A stretch of 64,000 nucleotides of DNA from Clostridia bacterium (GCA_017472255.1 JAFUQU010000014.1:421845-485844), one strand, 5' to 3'. Positions 8,126 through 18,490 are shown, counted from the first letter of the stretch. Notes: generated by a model from the letters alone, not told the origin. A program made the numbers and translations.

Positions 8126-9454
8126 ATGAAAAAACGAGTGATCTGGATCGCCGCAGCCGTCTTGCTTGGAACAGCTATCGCTGTGGGGCTGCTGGTGGGA
8201 TTGCCGGCGTCGATACGCGGCCAGCTGCGCGATCAGCTTGACCTGGGGGAACGTTATCTGTCGGAGATGGAATATGAGAGCGCTGTGATTGCGTTCACAC
8301 GGGCGCTGGAGATTGATCCGAAAAATGCAGACGCATACATCGGTCTGGCTGAGGCTTATGCTGCACTGGGACGAGATGATGAAGCGCGGAATGTGCTGAC
8401 ACGCGGCCTGGAGCTTACCGGAAGCGACCTGATCCGCGCGAAGCTGGCATCGTTGATGGAAATTGAAACGGTCGCCCCCGAAACAACGGCTGCTCCCGAA
8501 ACGACGACTGCCCCCGAAACGACGGCTGCTCCCGAAACGACGGCTGCCCCCGAAACGACGACTGCCCCCGAAACGACGGCTGCTCCCGAAACGACGGCTG
8601 CTCCCGAAACGACGGCTGCCCCCGAAACGACGGCCGCCCCCGAAACAACGGCTGCTTCCGAAACAACAGCTGTTCCTGAGCCTGAACTGCCTGCCGAAGC
8701 GTCGGTGACGGCGGAAGGGCTGATTATCTGGAACGACGCGGCGCTGGAATCGGCACTGCGCGAACTGATTGACAAGCCGGAGGGCGGTGTTTATGTGAGT
8801 GATTTCCCGGAGTACAGCAGTCTGACGCTGGCTGACCAGGGGATTCACGATTGCAGTGCGCTGAACCTGATTCCGGCGTTTTATGGTTTGCTCAGCCTTG
8901 ATCTGAGCGGCAACGAAATTGCGCGGATTCCCGCGCTGTCCAATCTGACCGCCCTGACCTCGCTGTCGTTAGACAGAAACCGTCTGACCACCCTTGACGG
9001 AATTGAACGGCTGCCGCAGCTGGAATATCTGGCGGTAACGGACAACAATATCACCGATCTTTCGCCGCTGACAGCGGCCTCCGGCCTGATCTGGCTGTTT
9101 ATCGACAACAATCCCGCCGTCGATTTTGCGTCCCTGCCCGTATTGCCCACGCTGCGCCAGATCAGCTTTTCCCGCTGCAATGTGACCGATCTCGCGCCCC
9201 TTGCCCATCTGAGCGGATTGACGGAGATTGATGGCTGGAGCAACGCCGTTACCGATCTGACGCCGCTGACCGGACTGCCCGTACTGGATTCGGTCGATCT
9301 GGCGGATAACGCAATCACGTCGCTGACACCGCTTATTGATATGTTAAATGGCGAAACACTGCGCTTTCTCGATCTGACCGGAAATCCGGTGGATGACTGG
9401 ACACCTGCAAAAGAAGCGGCATTTACAACCATATATGGAATACCCGAAGCATAA
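8126..9454 (+). CDS. Membrane-anchored TPR / PETT-repeat / leucine-rich-repeat protein
   Basis: A 442-aa protein with an N-terminal signal-anchor (about residues 5-27), tetratricopeptide-like helices (about 40-105; NADAYIGLAEAYAALGRDDEA), a low-complexity linker of eleven six-residue APETTA-type units (about 117-182), and a C-terminal leucine-rich-repeat domain (about 225-435) with LxxLxLxxNxI units as in internalins. This looks like an exposed protein-binding head on a proline/threonine stalk held at the membrane. ATG 8126 is chosen because AGGTGA lies 5 nt upstream; an in-frame GTG at 8117 overlaps that site. The ligand is unknown. Confidence 0.75.
   Translation: MKKRVIWIAAAVLLGTAIAVGLLVGLPASIRGQLRDQLDLGERYLSEMEYESAVIAFTRALEIDPKNADAYIGLAEAYAALGRDDEARNVLTRGLELTGSDLIRAKLASLMEIETVAPETTAAPETTTAPETTAAPETTAAPETTTAPETTAAPETTAAPETTAAPETTAAPETTAASETTAVPEPELPAEASVTAEGLIIWNDAALESALRELIDKPEGGVYVSDFPEYSSLTLADQGIHDCSALNLIPAFYGLLSLDLSGNEIARIPALSNLTALTSLSLDRNRLTTLDGIERLPQLEYLAVTDNNITDLSPLTAASGLIWLFIDNNPAVDFASLPVLPTLRQISFSRCNVTDLAPLAHLSGLTEIDGWSNAVTDLTPLTGLPVLDSVDLADNAITSLTPLIDMLNGETLRFLDLTGNPVDDWTPAKEAAFTTIYGIPEA
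8474..8671 (+). repeat. 18-bp in-frame tandem repeat (11 units) encoding APETTA
   Basis: Eleven near-identical 18-bp units encode the Pro/Glu/Thr stalk. The first ten differ mainly at third positions or by Ala/Thr in the last residue; the eleventh has Ser for Pro. Such arrays commonly change copy number by slippage without breaking the frame. Confidence 0.9.
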
Positions 9455-9467
9455 AGGAGAGAACAGC

Positions 9468-10112
9468 ATGACGAGAATGATTTTTATCCGCCACGGACAG
9501 AGTATGGGCAATCTGGAAGCACGCTTCTACGGCAACTGGGACGGACCGCTCACTGACCTCGGTCGGGCGCAGGCTGCGAAAACGGCGGAATACCTGCGCG
9601 ATTGGAAAATCGACGCGGCTTACGGCAGCGATCTTTGCCGTGCCTACGAAACGGGCACGATCATCGCCGCGCCCCACAATCTGGCGGTGACGCCGGACAA
9701 GGGGCTGAGGGAGATTTTTGCCGGCGAGTGGGAGGACAGACCCTTTGAAGAGCTGCCCCGGCTGTACAGCGAGGATTTCGATACATGGCTGCATGATCTT
9801 TGGCACGCCCGTCCCACCGGCGGCGAGAGTGTGCGCGAACTGGCGGAGCGTGTCCGTACCGAGGTTTGGCGGATTGCATCTCTGCACGACGGGCAGACGG
9901 TGCTCATCGCCACCCATGCCACCCCCATCCGCACGCTGATCTGTGAGTGGAAGGGCGAGCCTTACGAGAAAATTCAGCAGCTGGGCTGGGTAGGCAACGC
10001 CTCGGTTTCGGTGGTGGACTACGACAACGAGCGGCATCGGACGCAGCTTGTTATGCTGGGCGAAGACAGCTTCCTCGGCGATATGGCGACCACGCTGCCT
10101 AAAAGCGTGTAA
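9468..10112 (+). CDS. Histidine phosphatase family protein (phosphoglycerate-mutase-like)
   Basis: A 214-aa branch-1 histidine phosphatase. IRHGQSMGN near the N-terminus holds the phospho-accepting His (RHG), REIFAGEWEDR holds the conserved Glu, and LIATHATPIRTLI holds the second catalytic His. The family includes cofactor-dependent phosphoglycerate mutase, CobC and broad-specificity phosphatases; at this length phosphatase activity is likelier. ATG 9468 follows AAAGGAGA; the longer upstream reading has no ribosome site. It begins 13 nt after the LRR gene's stop, so it is probably co-transcribed with it. Confidence 0.85.
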   Translation: MTRMIFIRHGQSMGNLEARFYGNWDGPLTDLGRAQAAKTAEYLRDWKIDAAYGSDLCRAYETGTIIAAPHNLAVTPDKGLREIFAGEWEDRPFEELPRLYSEDFDTWLHDLWHARPTGGESVRELAERVRTEVWRIASLHDGQTVLIATHATPIRTLICEWKGEPYEKIQQLGWVGNASVSVVDYDNERHRTQLVMLGEDSFLGDMATTLPKSV

Positions 10113-10122
10113 TAAAAGCAGC

Positions 10123-10147
10123 ACCCCCGATGCGCCGCATCGGGGGT
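10123..10147. terminator. Bidirectional terminator between the histidine phosphatase gene and gdhA
   Basis: A 10-bp GC-rich stem (10123-10132 with 10138-10147, CGCCG loop) is flanked by CCTTTATATT on the plus strand and GCTGCTTTTATT on the minus strand. It separates two convergent genes. Confidence 0.8.
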
Positions 10148-10172
10148 ACCTTTATATTCATTTTTTCGCAGA

Positions 10173-11537
<1,365 letters not shown>

Positions 11538-11587
11538 TTAGAGATAAATTCTGCTATAATATTAGCACGTTAAATTACAACAGTATC

Positions 11588-11616
11588 ATTATACACCATT
11601 TCGCGGAATTTTGCAA
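11588..11616 (-). promoter_or_regulatory. Sigma-A promoter for gdhA
   Basis: TTGCAA (11616-11611) and TATAAT (11593-11588) on the minus strand, 17-bp spacer. The surrounding AT-rich region repeats the word CGCGAAA or CGCGGAA several times, which may matter for regulation. Confidence 0.7.
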
Positions 11617-11695
11617 TATCTGACGCGAAATTTTTTACGCGAAAAAATGTAAATAAATTAAAAATATAAATTTTAATGGATTTTCGCAGCAAAAT

Positions 11696-11725
11696 GTAAT
11701 ACTTCCGAAATATTGCTAATACAAA
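11696..11725 (+). promoter_or_regulatory. Possible sigma-E (sporulation) promoter for the SpoVB-like gene
   Basis: GTAATACT (11696-11703), a 14-bp gap and AATACAAA (11718-11725) each match 6 of 8 positions of the mother-cell sigma-E consensus (GTCATATT and CATACAAT). Transcription from here would start about 25 nt before the gene. spoVB of Bacillus is in the sigma-E regulon. Confidence 0.4.
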
Positions 11726-11757
11726 TAGTCCTGTACCAATTTTTGAGGAGGGCATTT

Positions 11758-13329
11758 ATGCAGGGCTTCCGGCGCTTTCTTGCAAATGGGCTGATTCTGA
11801 CCGTCACATCGCTGCTGATGCGCGGGATCGGTGTGGCGTTCAACGCCTTTGTCAACGGAAAAATCGGCGCGGACGGCATGGGACTGTTCACGCTGATTAT
11901 GAGCGTCTACGGACTGGCGGTGACGATGGCTTCCTCGGGCGTGAATCTGGCGGCGGTTAGAATGTGTGCCGAAGCCATCGGCGCGGAGGATGACGCCCGG
12001 TTGAGGGCATCTCTCCGGCGGTGTCTGGCTTACGCCGTTATCTGCGGGACCGCGACGGCGCTGGCACTTTACGCGGGCGCGGACTGGGTGGCGGCGGACT
12101 GGCTGGGGGACAGCCGATGTGCGCCATCCCTGCGGCTTCTGGCGCTGAGCCTGCCGTTCATCGCCGCATCCAACGTGCTGAGCGGTTACTTTTCGGCGGT
12201 GCGGCGGGTATCAAAGAACGCGGCGACGCAGATGTTTGAGCAGCTTTTCAAGATATTTGTTACGGTCTGGGCGCTGCTGTATCTGGTGCCTGACGGCATC
12301 GAATACGCTTGCATGGCAATTGTTGGCGGCGGCGCGCTGGCCGAAACCGCGTCCTTCACGATGGCGCTGGTGCTCTATCTGCACGACCGCCATGTCCACG
12401 GTGCGAAGGGTGGATATCTGCCGCCTGACGCCGGACCCAAGCTGACGCGCACGTTGTTCGGCATCACTATCCCGGTGGCTGCGGCAGCTTATGTACGCTC
12501 GGGATTGACCACGCTGGAGCATATTCTCATCCCCCGTGGACTGCGCGCCAATCCGTTGACCGCCGATACGGCGCTGGCAACCTACGGCGTGCTCTGCGGT
12601 ATGGTGATGCCGGTGATTATGTTCCCGACGGCATTCCTGTACTCCTTCACTGGTCTGCTCGTCCCCGAATTCGCCGAAGCCAACTCCCGCGCTGACAATC
12701 AGCGTATTGGAAACATGACCTCTCGGGCGATGTCGATGACGCTGTTTTATTCGGTCGGCTGCGCGGAGGTGATGAGCTGCTTCTCCCACGAGCTGGGGAT
12801 GCTGATTTATCAGAGCAGCGACGCGGGGCTGTTCATTCGGATTATGGCGCCGCTGATTCCGGTGATGTATCTCGACCACTGCATCGACGCCATACTCAAG
12901 GGCATGGGCGAGCAGCTTTATTCGATGAAGGTGAACATTCTGGACGCAGCGCTCTGCACGCTGCTGGTCTGGCTGCTCTGTCCGCGGATCGGTATCTGGG
13001 GATATGTGCTGACCGTGTATCTGTCTGAACTGGTGAACGCTTCGCTCAGCTTGGCGCGGCTGTTGAAGGTCTGTGATTTTCAGGTTCGGGTGGCGGACTG
13101 GCTGCTGAAGCCGCTGGTATGCGTTTCCGGTGCGATTTCTCTGGTGCGGCTGGGAATGGATACGCTGGGATGGGGTATGAGCTGGCCCACCGCGATCGTG
13201 GGAATGACAGCGGCAGCGCTGCTTTACACAGCGCTGCTGGCAGTTACAGGCGGTTTGCGATTACGTGGCGGATATCGTTCAACAGACGCTCGGCATCCTC
13301 GCCGTCAGCCGGACGGTCGGCGTACTTGA
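11758..13329 (+). CDS. SpoVB-like polysaccharide/lipid flippase (MOP superfamily)
   Basis: A 523-aa polytopic membrane protein with about 14 predicted helices and the start LILTVTSLLMRGIGVAFNAFV typical of the SpoVB/MurJ/RfbX group, which flips lipid-linked precursors across the membrane. SpoVB acts in spore cortex synthesis, and a sigma-E-like promoter upstream agrees with that role. The ATG follows GAGGAGG. The last 28 codons (after LLAVTGGLRL) overlap the end of the convergent DUF4129 gene and encode an Arg-rich tail, perhaps a late extension. The exact substrate is inferred only from the family. Confidence 0.8.
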   Translation: MQGFRRFLANGLILTVTSLLMRGIGVAFNAFVNGKIGADGMGLFTLIMSVYGLAVTMASSGVNLAAVRMCAEAIGAEDDARLRASLRRCLAYAVICGTATALALYAGADWVAADWLGDSRCAPSLRLLALSLPFIAASNVLSGYFSAVRRVSKNAATQMFEQLFKIFVTVWALLYLVPDGIEYACMAIVGGGALAETASFTMALVLYLHDRHVHGAKGGYLPPDAGPKLTRTLFGITIPVAAAAYVRSGLTTLEHILIPRGLRANPLTADTALATYGVLCGMVMPVIMFPTAFLYSFTGLLVPEFAEANSRADNQRIGNMTSRAMSMTLFYSVGCAEVMSCFSHELGMLIYQSSDAGLFIRIMAPLIPVMYLDHCIDAILKGMGEQLYSMKVNILDAALCTLLVWLLCPRIGIWGYVLTVYLSELVNASLSLARLLKVCDFQVRVADWLLKPLVCVSGAISLVRLGMDTLGWGMSWPTAIVGMTAAALLYTALLAVTGGLRLRGGYRSTDARHPRRQPDGRRT

Positions 13330-14698
13330 TGCGCTCGATGATATCGGTTAAGACGCCGATCTGCCCGAAGGTTGTTCCGTTTTCAATTTTGTGTGACAGC
13401 TCCCGGGGCGTATCGGAGACGCGCAGGTCCAGGTTCATATCCGACAGCAGGGACAGAATCACCGCGTAGGAATATTCCAGCTTTTCCTCCATGCTTTTCA
13501 GCGACGACAGTTCGCTGTTGAAATCGTGCAGAGTCAGGCGTCCGCGTGACATGGCGCGCTGTACACGGGATTTTTTTGGTACAGCAACCGTTTCCACCGT
13601 GTCGCGATAGTTGATTTCGGGGGATTTTTCGTAAACCTCCGTACTCATAAACGAGGCGATGAAGCTGTTAAACCATCGCTTCAGCCCGTCAAGGAAACCG
13701 CGGAAGGTCATGGTGCGTCCGAAGATGAGGAAGATCAGCAGAAGACCGATCATCAGCACAGCGCCGACTATCTGGAATATGCCAATGAAGCTGTCGTTGT
13801 TCGACATTTCACCCATGGACGAATAGGAGGGATATTGATGTTCGCCCGTCGCTCCGCCCCGATCACGCAGGAGGGTGTACAGCACGAACAAGAACAGCAT
13901 CTCCAGAATCCGCCACAGCCCGGCAACGAAAATATACGCCATCGCGCACGCGCCGGCACAGATCAGCAAAGCTAACAGAATTGTGCGCAGATTGTACATC
14001 CGGGCGGACGGGGTAATTTTTGTGACGGTCAGCGACTGATACGCCCGCATGATGTGGCTTTGGTTGGCGATAATCACCGCGCAGCAGATATAGACGGCGT
14101 AGCAAACGCCGATAAACTGCGAGAAGCCGCTGACAATGACCAGCACAACGGTGATGCAGGAGCAGACGATGATTCCGCGATAGGACATGATGCGGTGGTA
14201 GGGCATGAACTGAATCACACTGCCCGCCGCTGCGGAAATAAAGAGCACAAACGCACAGAGAAAGGGCTGGAGCGAATAGGAGTCCATGGTTCCTTCGAAT
14301 TTTCCTTCCCTCACAAGGCTGAGGAAGAACTGGAAAAACATATCCTTGGAGATCAGTGCGGCGATCACTGCCAGTATCAAAGCGGGGGCTGCTCTGGGAC
14401 GGTCGAAGTATTTCTGCGTGCTTTCATAAGCATAATCGTTTGTCCGTTTTTTCGGGAATGCCAGCAGTACCAGCCCCTGTACTGCATACCCCGCCGCAAA
14501 GGACAGCAGCGGAATGACGTACAGGAATTTCGGCGCCACATCGCCCACAATCCAGTCCAGAAGAAAGCAGCCGATCTCAGTAAAGAACATAGCAAACCCA
14601 ACGGACGCGATCAGCTTGCACAGCGGGTCAACCGATGCCGCGCCCACAGCCTTCGCTCCTTTCTTGAAGCGGCCAAAGGTTTTTCTGATATCAATCAT
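13244..14698 (-). CDS. Membrane protein with DUF4129-like C-terminal domain (copy 2)
   Basis: A 484-aa protein with several membrane helices in residues 20-340 and a soluble C-terminal domain (about 365-484). The latter has DTPRELSHKIENG and IIERIKYADRP, resembling the DUF4129 domain that ends TgpA-type transglutaminases and their relatives. It is a clear paralogue of the 510-aa neighbour upstream: both begin FKRF/FGRFK..VKAAGAASVDPLC and share the C-terminal half. The start follows GAGGAAA. It is the last gene of the MoxR-DUF58 operon and its 3' end overlaps the SpoVB-like gene by 86 bp. Its biochemical role is unknown. Confidence 0.72.
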   Translation of the reverse strand: MIDIRKTFGRFKKGAKAVGAASVDPLCKLIASVGFAMFFTEIGCFLLDWIVGDVAPKFLYVIPLLSFAAGYAVQGLVLLAFPKKRTNDYAYESTQKYFDRPRAAPALILAVIAALISKDMFFQFFLSLVREGKFEGTMDSYSLQPFLCAFVLFISAAAGSVIQFMPYHRIMSYRGIIVCSCITVVLVIVSGFSQFIGVCYAVYICCAVIIANQSHIMRAYQSLTVTKITPSARMYNLRTILLALLICAGACAMAYIFVAGLWRILEMLFLFVLYTLLRDRGGATGEHQYPSYSSMGEMSNNDSFIGIFQIVGAVLMIGLLLIFLIFGRTMTFRGFLDGLKRWFNSFIASFMSTEVYEKSPEINYRDTVETVAVPKKSRVQRAMSRGRLTLHDFNSELSSLKSMEEKLEYSYAVILSLLSDMNLDLRVSDTPRELSHKIENGTTFGQIGVLTDIIERIKYADRPADGEDAERLLNDIRHVIANRL

Positions 14699-14708
14699 GG
14701 CAATTTCC

Positions 14709-16241
14709 TCAATATAAATGCTTGGCGATTACCGCGCAGACCTCGTTCAGCACAGCGGTTGATTTTTCGCTGTCTGCCGATTGTTCCGCGTACTTGATGC
14801 GCTCGATCAGGGACGTGATTTCGCCGATCTGCCCGAAGGTCATGCCGTTTTCGATTTTGACGGACAGCTCTCGGGGGGTATCGGAGGCGCGCAGGTTCAG
14901 GTTCAGCCCGGACAGCAGCGAAAGCATGACGGCGTAGGAATATTCCAGCTTTTCGTTCATAGTTTTCATCGCCGCCAGCTCGCTGTTAAAGTCGCGCAGG
15001 GTCAGCTGCTTTCGCGCAAACGCACGCTCGAGGCGGGATTTTTTATGCTGTTCCACCGTTTCCACGATGTCCTTGTAGTTGATTTCCGGCGGGCGCTCGT
15101 ACTTCTCCTGTCCCACGCCCATGAAGGTGGAGATCAGGTTGTCAAACCAGCGGCGGATGGCGTCGAAAAAGTCGCGCAGGCTTGCTGAGCGGGCGAAAAA
15201 CAGCACGAAGATCACCGCAACTGAAACCATCAGAAAGCCGGATATATAGGCGATGATCTCGTAGTCGTTTGACACCGCCCGTCCCATGTTGTTGGACGCC
15301 ACGCTCTGCACCTGCTGCTGCATTGCACCTCCCCGGTCACGAAGCAGGAAGGTCAGCCCCACGAAGAATATCATATACAGAATCTCATACAGCCCGCGCA
15401 CAAAGATATAGGCGACGCATCCCGCCAACGCGGTCAGAATCAGTGCCAGCAGAACCATGCGCATATTGTACATCCGGGCGGCGGTGTTGATGCGGGTGAC
15501 GGTGATGGCGCGATAGGTTCGTATAATGTAGCTTTGGTTGGCGACAAGAACGGCGCAGACGATATAGATGACATAGCAGACGGTGATGTAGCCCAGATGG
15601 GACGCGGTGATTGCGTTGTCGGAGGACAGGCTGAACGCCTTAATAGACGCCGACCAGATAAAGAGCACCAGCGTCAGCATTGTGCATCCGGCGATGGATT
15701 TATACGACATGATGCGGTTATAGGGGAAAAAGCGGACGACGATGCCGGCAGCAGCGCCGATGAACAGGCAGAGAGAGCAGAGCAGCGGCTGGAGCGAACT
15801 GCTGTCCATCGATGGATTGACCCCGATGGATTCCAGCCACTCGCCATTTTCCAGTATCAGGCGCAGAAGATAAGCATAGAAAAGGTTCTTCGATGCCGCG
15901 GCAACAAGCACAGCCAGTATGACAGCGGGAAGCGCTTTTAGCATATCGAAAGTTTCATACATTCCCTCGCTGGTGTAATCGATGACTTCCTCTCTGCCGA
16001 AGGGCAGCAGGACAAGGCTCTGCACCAGATATCCACCCGCAAAGGACAGCAGGGGAATCAGGAACATCAGGTGCGGCGCAATGGTGCCGAACGCACTGTA
16101 CATGATGCAGATGCAAACCTCGGTGATGATCATCGCGAACCCGAGGGAAGCGAGCAGATTGCACAGCGGGTCAACCGACGCTGCGCCTGCTGCCTTCACG
16201 TTCTGCTTGAATCGCTTGAAAATCGCTTTCCGGTCAGCCAT
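14709..16241 (-). CDS. Membrane protein with DUF4129-like C-terminal domain (copy 1)
   Basis: A 510-aa polytopic membrane protein with a soluble C-terminal domain containing SDTPRELSVKIENG and LIERIKYAEQS, as in its paralogue downstream. ATG 16241 is preferred to an in-frame GTG at 16250 because AAGGTGGG lies 8 nt before the ATG but abuts the GTG. The start overlaps the end of the DUF58 gene by 8 nt, so translation is probably coupled. In other bacteria MoxR-DUF58 cassettes carry a transglutaminase-DUF4129 protein at this position; no transglutaminase domain is visible here. Confidence 0.72.
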   Translation of the reverse strand: MADRKAIFKRFKQNVKAAGAASVDPLCNLLASLGFAMIITEVCICIMYSAFGTIAPHLMFLIPLLSFAGGYLVQSLVLLPFGREEVIDYTSEGMYETFDMLKALPAVILAVLVAAASKNLFYAYLLRLILENGEWLESIGVNPSMDSSSLQPLLCSLCLFIGAAAGIVVRFFPYNRIMSYKSIAGCTMLTLVLFIWSASIKAFSLSSDNAITASHLGYITVCYVIYIVCAVLVANQSYIIRTYRAITVTRINTAARMYNMRMVLLALILTALAGCVAYIFVRGLYEILYMIFFVGLTFLLRDRGGAMQQQVQSVASNNMGRAVSNDYEIIAYISGFLMVSVAVIFVLFFARSASLRDFFDAIRRWFDNLISTFMGVGQEKYERPPEINYKDIVETVEQHKKSRLERAFARKQLTLRDFNSELAAMKTMNEKLEYSYAVMLSLLSGLNLNLRASDTPRELSVKIENGMTFGQIGEITSLIERIKYAEQSADSEKSTAVLNEVCAVIAKHLY

Positions 16242-17460
16242 GGTAAGCACCCACCTTATACGAATCGAAATACGAGCGGTAGAATACCTTCACATCGTCA
16301 GGCACCAGCGCAACCACACGGTTTGTGGTGGTCACGTAGAAGATCACCTCGATGCCTCGTTTCAGCATTTCCCGGTGAAAGACGATCATTCGCTCGTCCA
16401 GCACCGCCGTCACAAAGACGATGTTGCCGTTTTCCGCGAACAGATGCGGGTTTGACACCACATAATCCAGCATTTTTTCAACCGGCATGGAAATCTTCAT
16501 CTCCAGCGTGGCCAGAATGCGCATGGCATCCAGCAGACCGTATTTGCCGCAGAACGCGGGGGTGATAAGGATGTTTCTGCCGGTGTCGTCGTCGGACGCG
16601 ATGAAATCGGCGTGGATGGTTTCGGGAGGCGTGTTGGCGATGAGCCGCACCGGGACGTTTTCGCTGGTGAAGCGTTCCAGCAGCGAAGCGGCGACGGTGA
16701 TGTTGTACTCAATGTATTCGGGATTTTCAGGAACCGTGGGGTCGTGCTCAATGATCTGAGATGTCATATTTAGAATTACGTTGGACTGCACCTTCTGCAC
16801 GTATTCTTCCACGTTGACCATCAGGTGTCCATGGGAGGCGGTGAGCTTCCAGTTGATTCGGTTCATCGGGTCGAGGGTGGTGTAATCCCGGGCGCCGCTT
16901 CGCAGCATGGGATCGGTGAGCAGGCTTCGTGGGGTGATTACATCGCCCGAAAAATAGCGTGTAGAGGTAAAATCGCGGTCCAGATCCACCGGCGCGGGCA
17001 GGACGGTGACGGTGTTGCCCTTGGAGCGGGGAAGCTCGATGCCGTGGGAGATGGGATTGAAGCCGATCAGATCGTTGGCGACCAGATGAACGTCGCCCAG
17101 CGCATAGATGCCCCGCTTTTTGCAGGAGACACGCCAGCGGCGTCTGATTCGCTGCCGTCCCTTCATGACGAACATACTCTCGATGCTGTCGGTGAAAATC
17201 TCACGGCTCTTTTCGCCGTCCTCAGTGACCAGACGGAAAGCCAGTCCCTCGGGCAGACGGGTGGCGACTTTAATGTAGGGCAGCGGAAGCACCTTTTCGT
17301 TGGTCAGCGATTCCACCATGTAAACGTCGTCGCCCACCGTCACTTCGTCGGCTTCGAGGGTGGCGCTGTAGGTGAGGTTTTCGAAGGTGCGCTCGCGATA
17401 GAGCTTCCGCTGGACGAAATAGGCGATGATGAGAATGACAATAACCGTAACGAACAGCAT
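16234..17460 (-). CDS. DUF58 domain protein of a MoxR cassette
   Basis: A 408-aa protein with an N-terminal membrane helix (residues 2-17), a beta-rich middle region and the DUF58 signature RDYTTLDPMNRINWKLTASH followed by a von Willebrand A-like fold. DUF58 proteins accompany MoxR AAA+ ATPases and are thought to act with them as chaperone partners for membrane or envelope complexes; no catalytic activity is established. The start lies 12 nt after the MoxR stop with GAGG upstream, and the end overlaps the next gene. Confidence 0.88.
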   Translation of the reverse strand: MLFVTVIVILIIAYFVQRKLYRERTFENLTYSATLEADEVTVGDDVYMVESLTNEKVLPLPYIKVATRLPEGLAFRLVTEDGEKSREIFTDSIESMFVMKGRQRIRRRWRVSCKKRGIYALGDVHLVANDLIGFNPISHGIELPRSKGNTVTVLPAPVDLDRDFTSTRYFSGDVITPRSLLTDPMLRSGARDYTTLDPMNRINWKLTASHGHLMVNVEEYVQKVQSNVILNMTSQIIEHDPTVPENPEYIEYNITVAASLLERFTSENVPVRLIANTPPETIHADFIASDDDTGRNILITPAFCGKYGLLDAMRILATLEMKISMPVEKMLDYVVSNPHLFAENGNIVFVTAVLDERMIVFHREMLKRGIEVIFYVTTTNRVVALVPDDVKVFYRSYFDSYKVGAYHG

Positions 17461-17472
17461 GGAATACCTACC

Positions 17473-18411
17473 TCATTCGATGGGGGCGGGAACGGTGTCG
17501 ATGATGTAATCGATGATATTGTCGGCGGCGTCGGTGAGACGGGCGGTGGATTGGGAGCGGGCGATGATGCGGTGTGCCAGTACGGGAACGGCCACTGCCT
17601 TCACGTCATCGGGAAGCACAAAATCCCGGCCTTCCACGGCAGCCCATGCCTGTGCCCCGTGGAGCAGTGCCAGCGTGGCGCGGGGGGATACGCCCAGACG
17701 GACGCGCTCACTTTCGCGGGTGGCGTTGGCGATGCGCACGCAGTAATCGGCAATGCGTTCGCTGACATGGACAGCGCGAACCTCGCCCTGCGCGGCGATG
17801 ACGTCGGCTTTGGTGCAGACGGCACTCAGCGTGGACAGCGGGCTTTCCTTGACGTGACCGGTGAGAATTTCCTTTTCGGCGTCCGGAGAGGGATAGCCTA
17901 GCGTCAGCTTCATGAAAAAGCGGTCGATCTGCGCTTCAGGCAGCGGAAAGGTGCCCTGGGATTCGATGGGGTTCTCGGTGGCGATGACGAAGAACGGTTC
18001 TTCCAGACGGTAGGTTTCGCCGTCGATGGAGACCTGACGTTCCTCCATGGCTTCCAGCAGCGCCGACTGGGTGCGGGGCGTGGTGCGGTTGATTTCGTCG
18101 GCGATGACGATATTGGAGAAGATGGGACCCCGGCGGAAGATGAAGTTGGAGGTTTTCTGGTCAAAGAAATTGATGCCGGTGATGTCGCTGGGCAGCAGGT
18201 CGGGGGTGAACTGCACGCGGCGGACATCGCCGCCGATGGAGCGGGCGAGGGCTTTGGCAAGGCTGGTTTTGCCGGTTCCGGGGATATCGTCGAGCAGCAC
18301 ATGACCGCCGGCCAGCATGGCGGTGATGACCAGGCGAATCTGCTGGTTCTTACCGTAAATCACGCGGGAGATATTGGAAAGAAGGGCTTGAGAGAGGTCG
18401 CTGCATTTCAT
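17473..18411 (-). CDS. MoxR-family AAA+ ATPase
   Basis: A 312-aa AAA+ ATPase with Walker A DDIPGTGKTS (41-50), Walker B IVIADE (101-106), the MoxR segment EAMEERQVSIDG and sensor 1 FVIATENP. MoxR proteins are cytoplasmic ATP-driven chaperones for complexes containing DUF58/VWA partners. It leads the operon MoxR-DUF58-DUF4129-DUF4129, with AAGGAGA before the ATG and a consensus promoter upstream. Confidence 0.93.
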   Translation of the reverse strand: MKCSDLSQALLSNISRVIYGKNQQIRLVITAMLAGGHVLLDDIPGTGKTSLAKALARSIGGDVRRVQFTPDLLPSDITGINFFDQKTSNFIFRRGPIFSNIVIADEINRTTPRTQSALLEAMEERQVSIDGETYRLEEPFFVIATENPIESQGTFPLPEAQIDRFFMKLTLGYPSPDAEKEILTGHVKESPLSTLSAVCTKADVIAAQGEVRAVHVSERIADYCVRIANATRESERVRLGVSPRATLALLHGAQAWAAVEGRDFVLPDDVKAVAVPVLAHRIIARSQSTARLTDAADNIIDYIIDTVPAPIE

Positions 18412-18461
18412 GATGGATTCTCCTTGATTGTATTGTTTGAGTGGTGGGTTTTTCTGGTTTT

Positions 18462-18490
18462 ATTATATCATACGTTCGCGTGATTGTCAA
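18462..18490 (-). promoter_or_regulatory. Consensus sigma-A promoter for the MoxR operon
   Basis: A perfect TTGACA (18490-18485) and TATAAT (18467-18462) on the minus strand, 17-bp spacer. Confidence 0.85.

Noticed and set aside
8474..8671. CRISPR-like regular repeat array
   Set aside because: The 18-bp units are directly adjacent without spacers, are in frame and encode a PETT stalk.
16242..16250. GTG 16250 as the start of the first DUF4129 gene
   Set aside because: The ribosome site AAGGTGGG touches this GTG, while ATG 16241 is well spaced.
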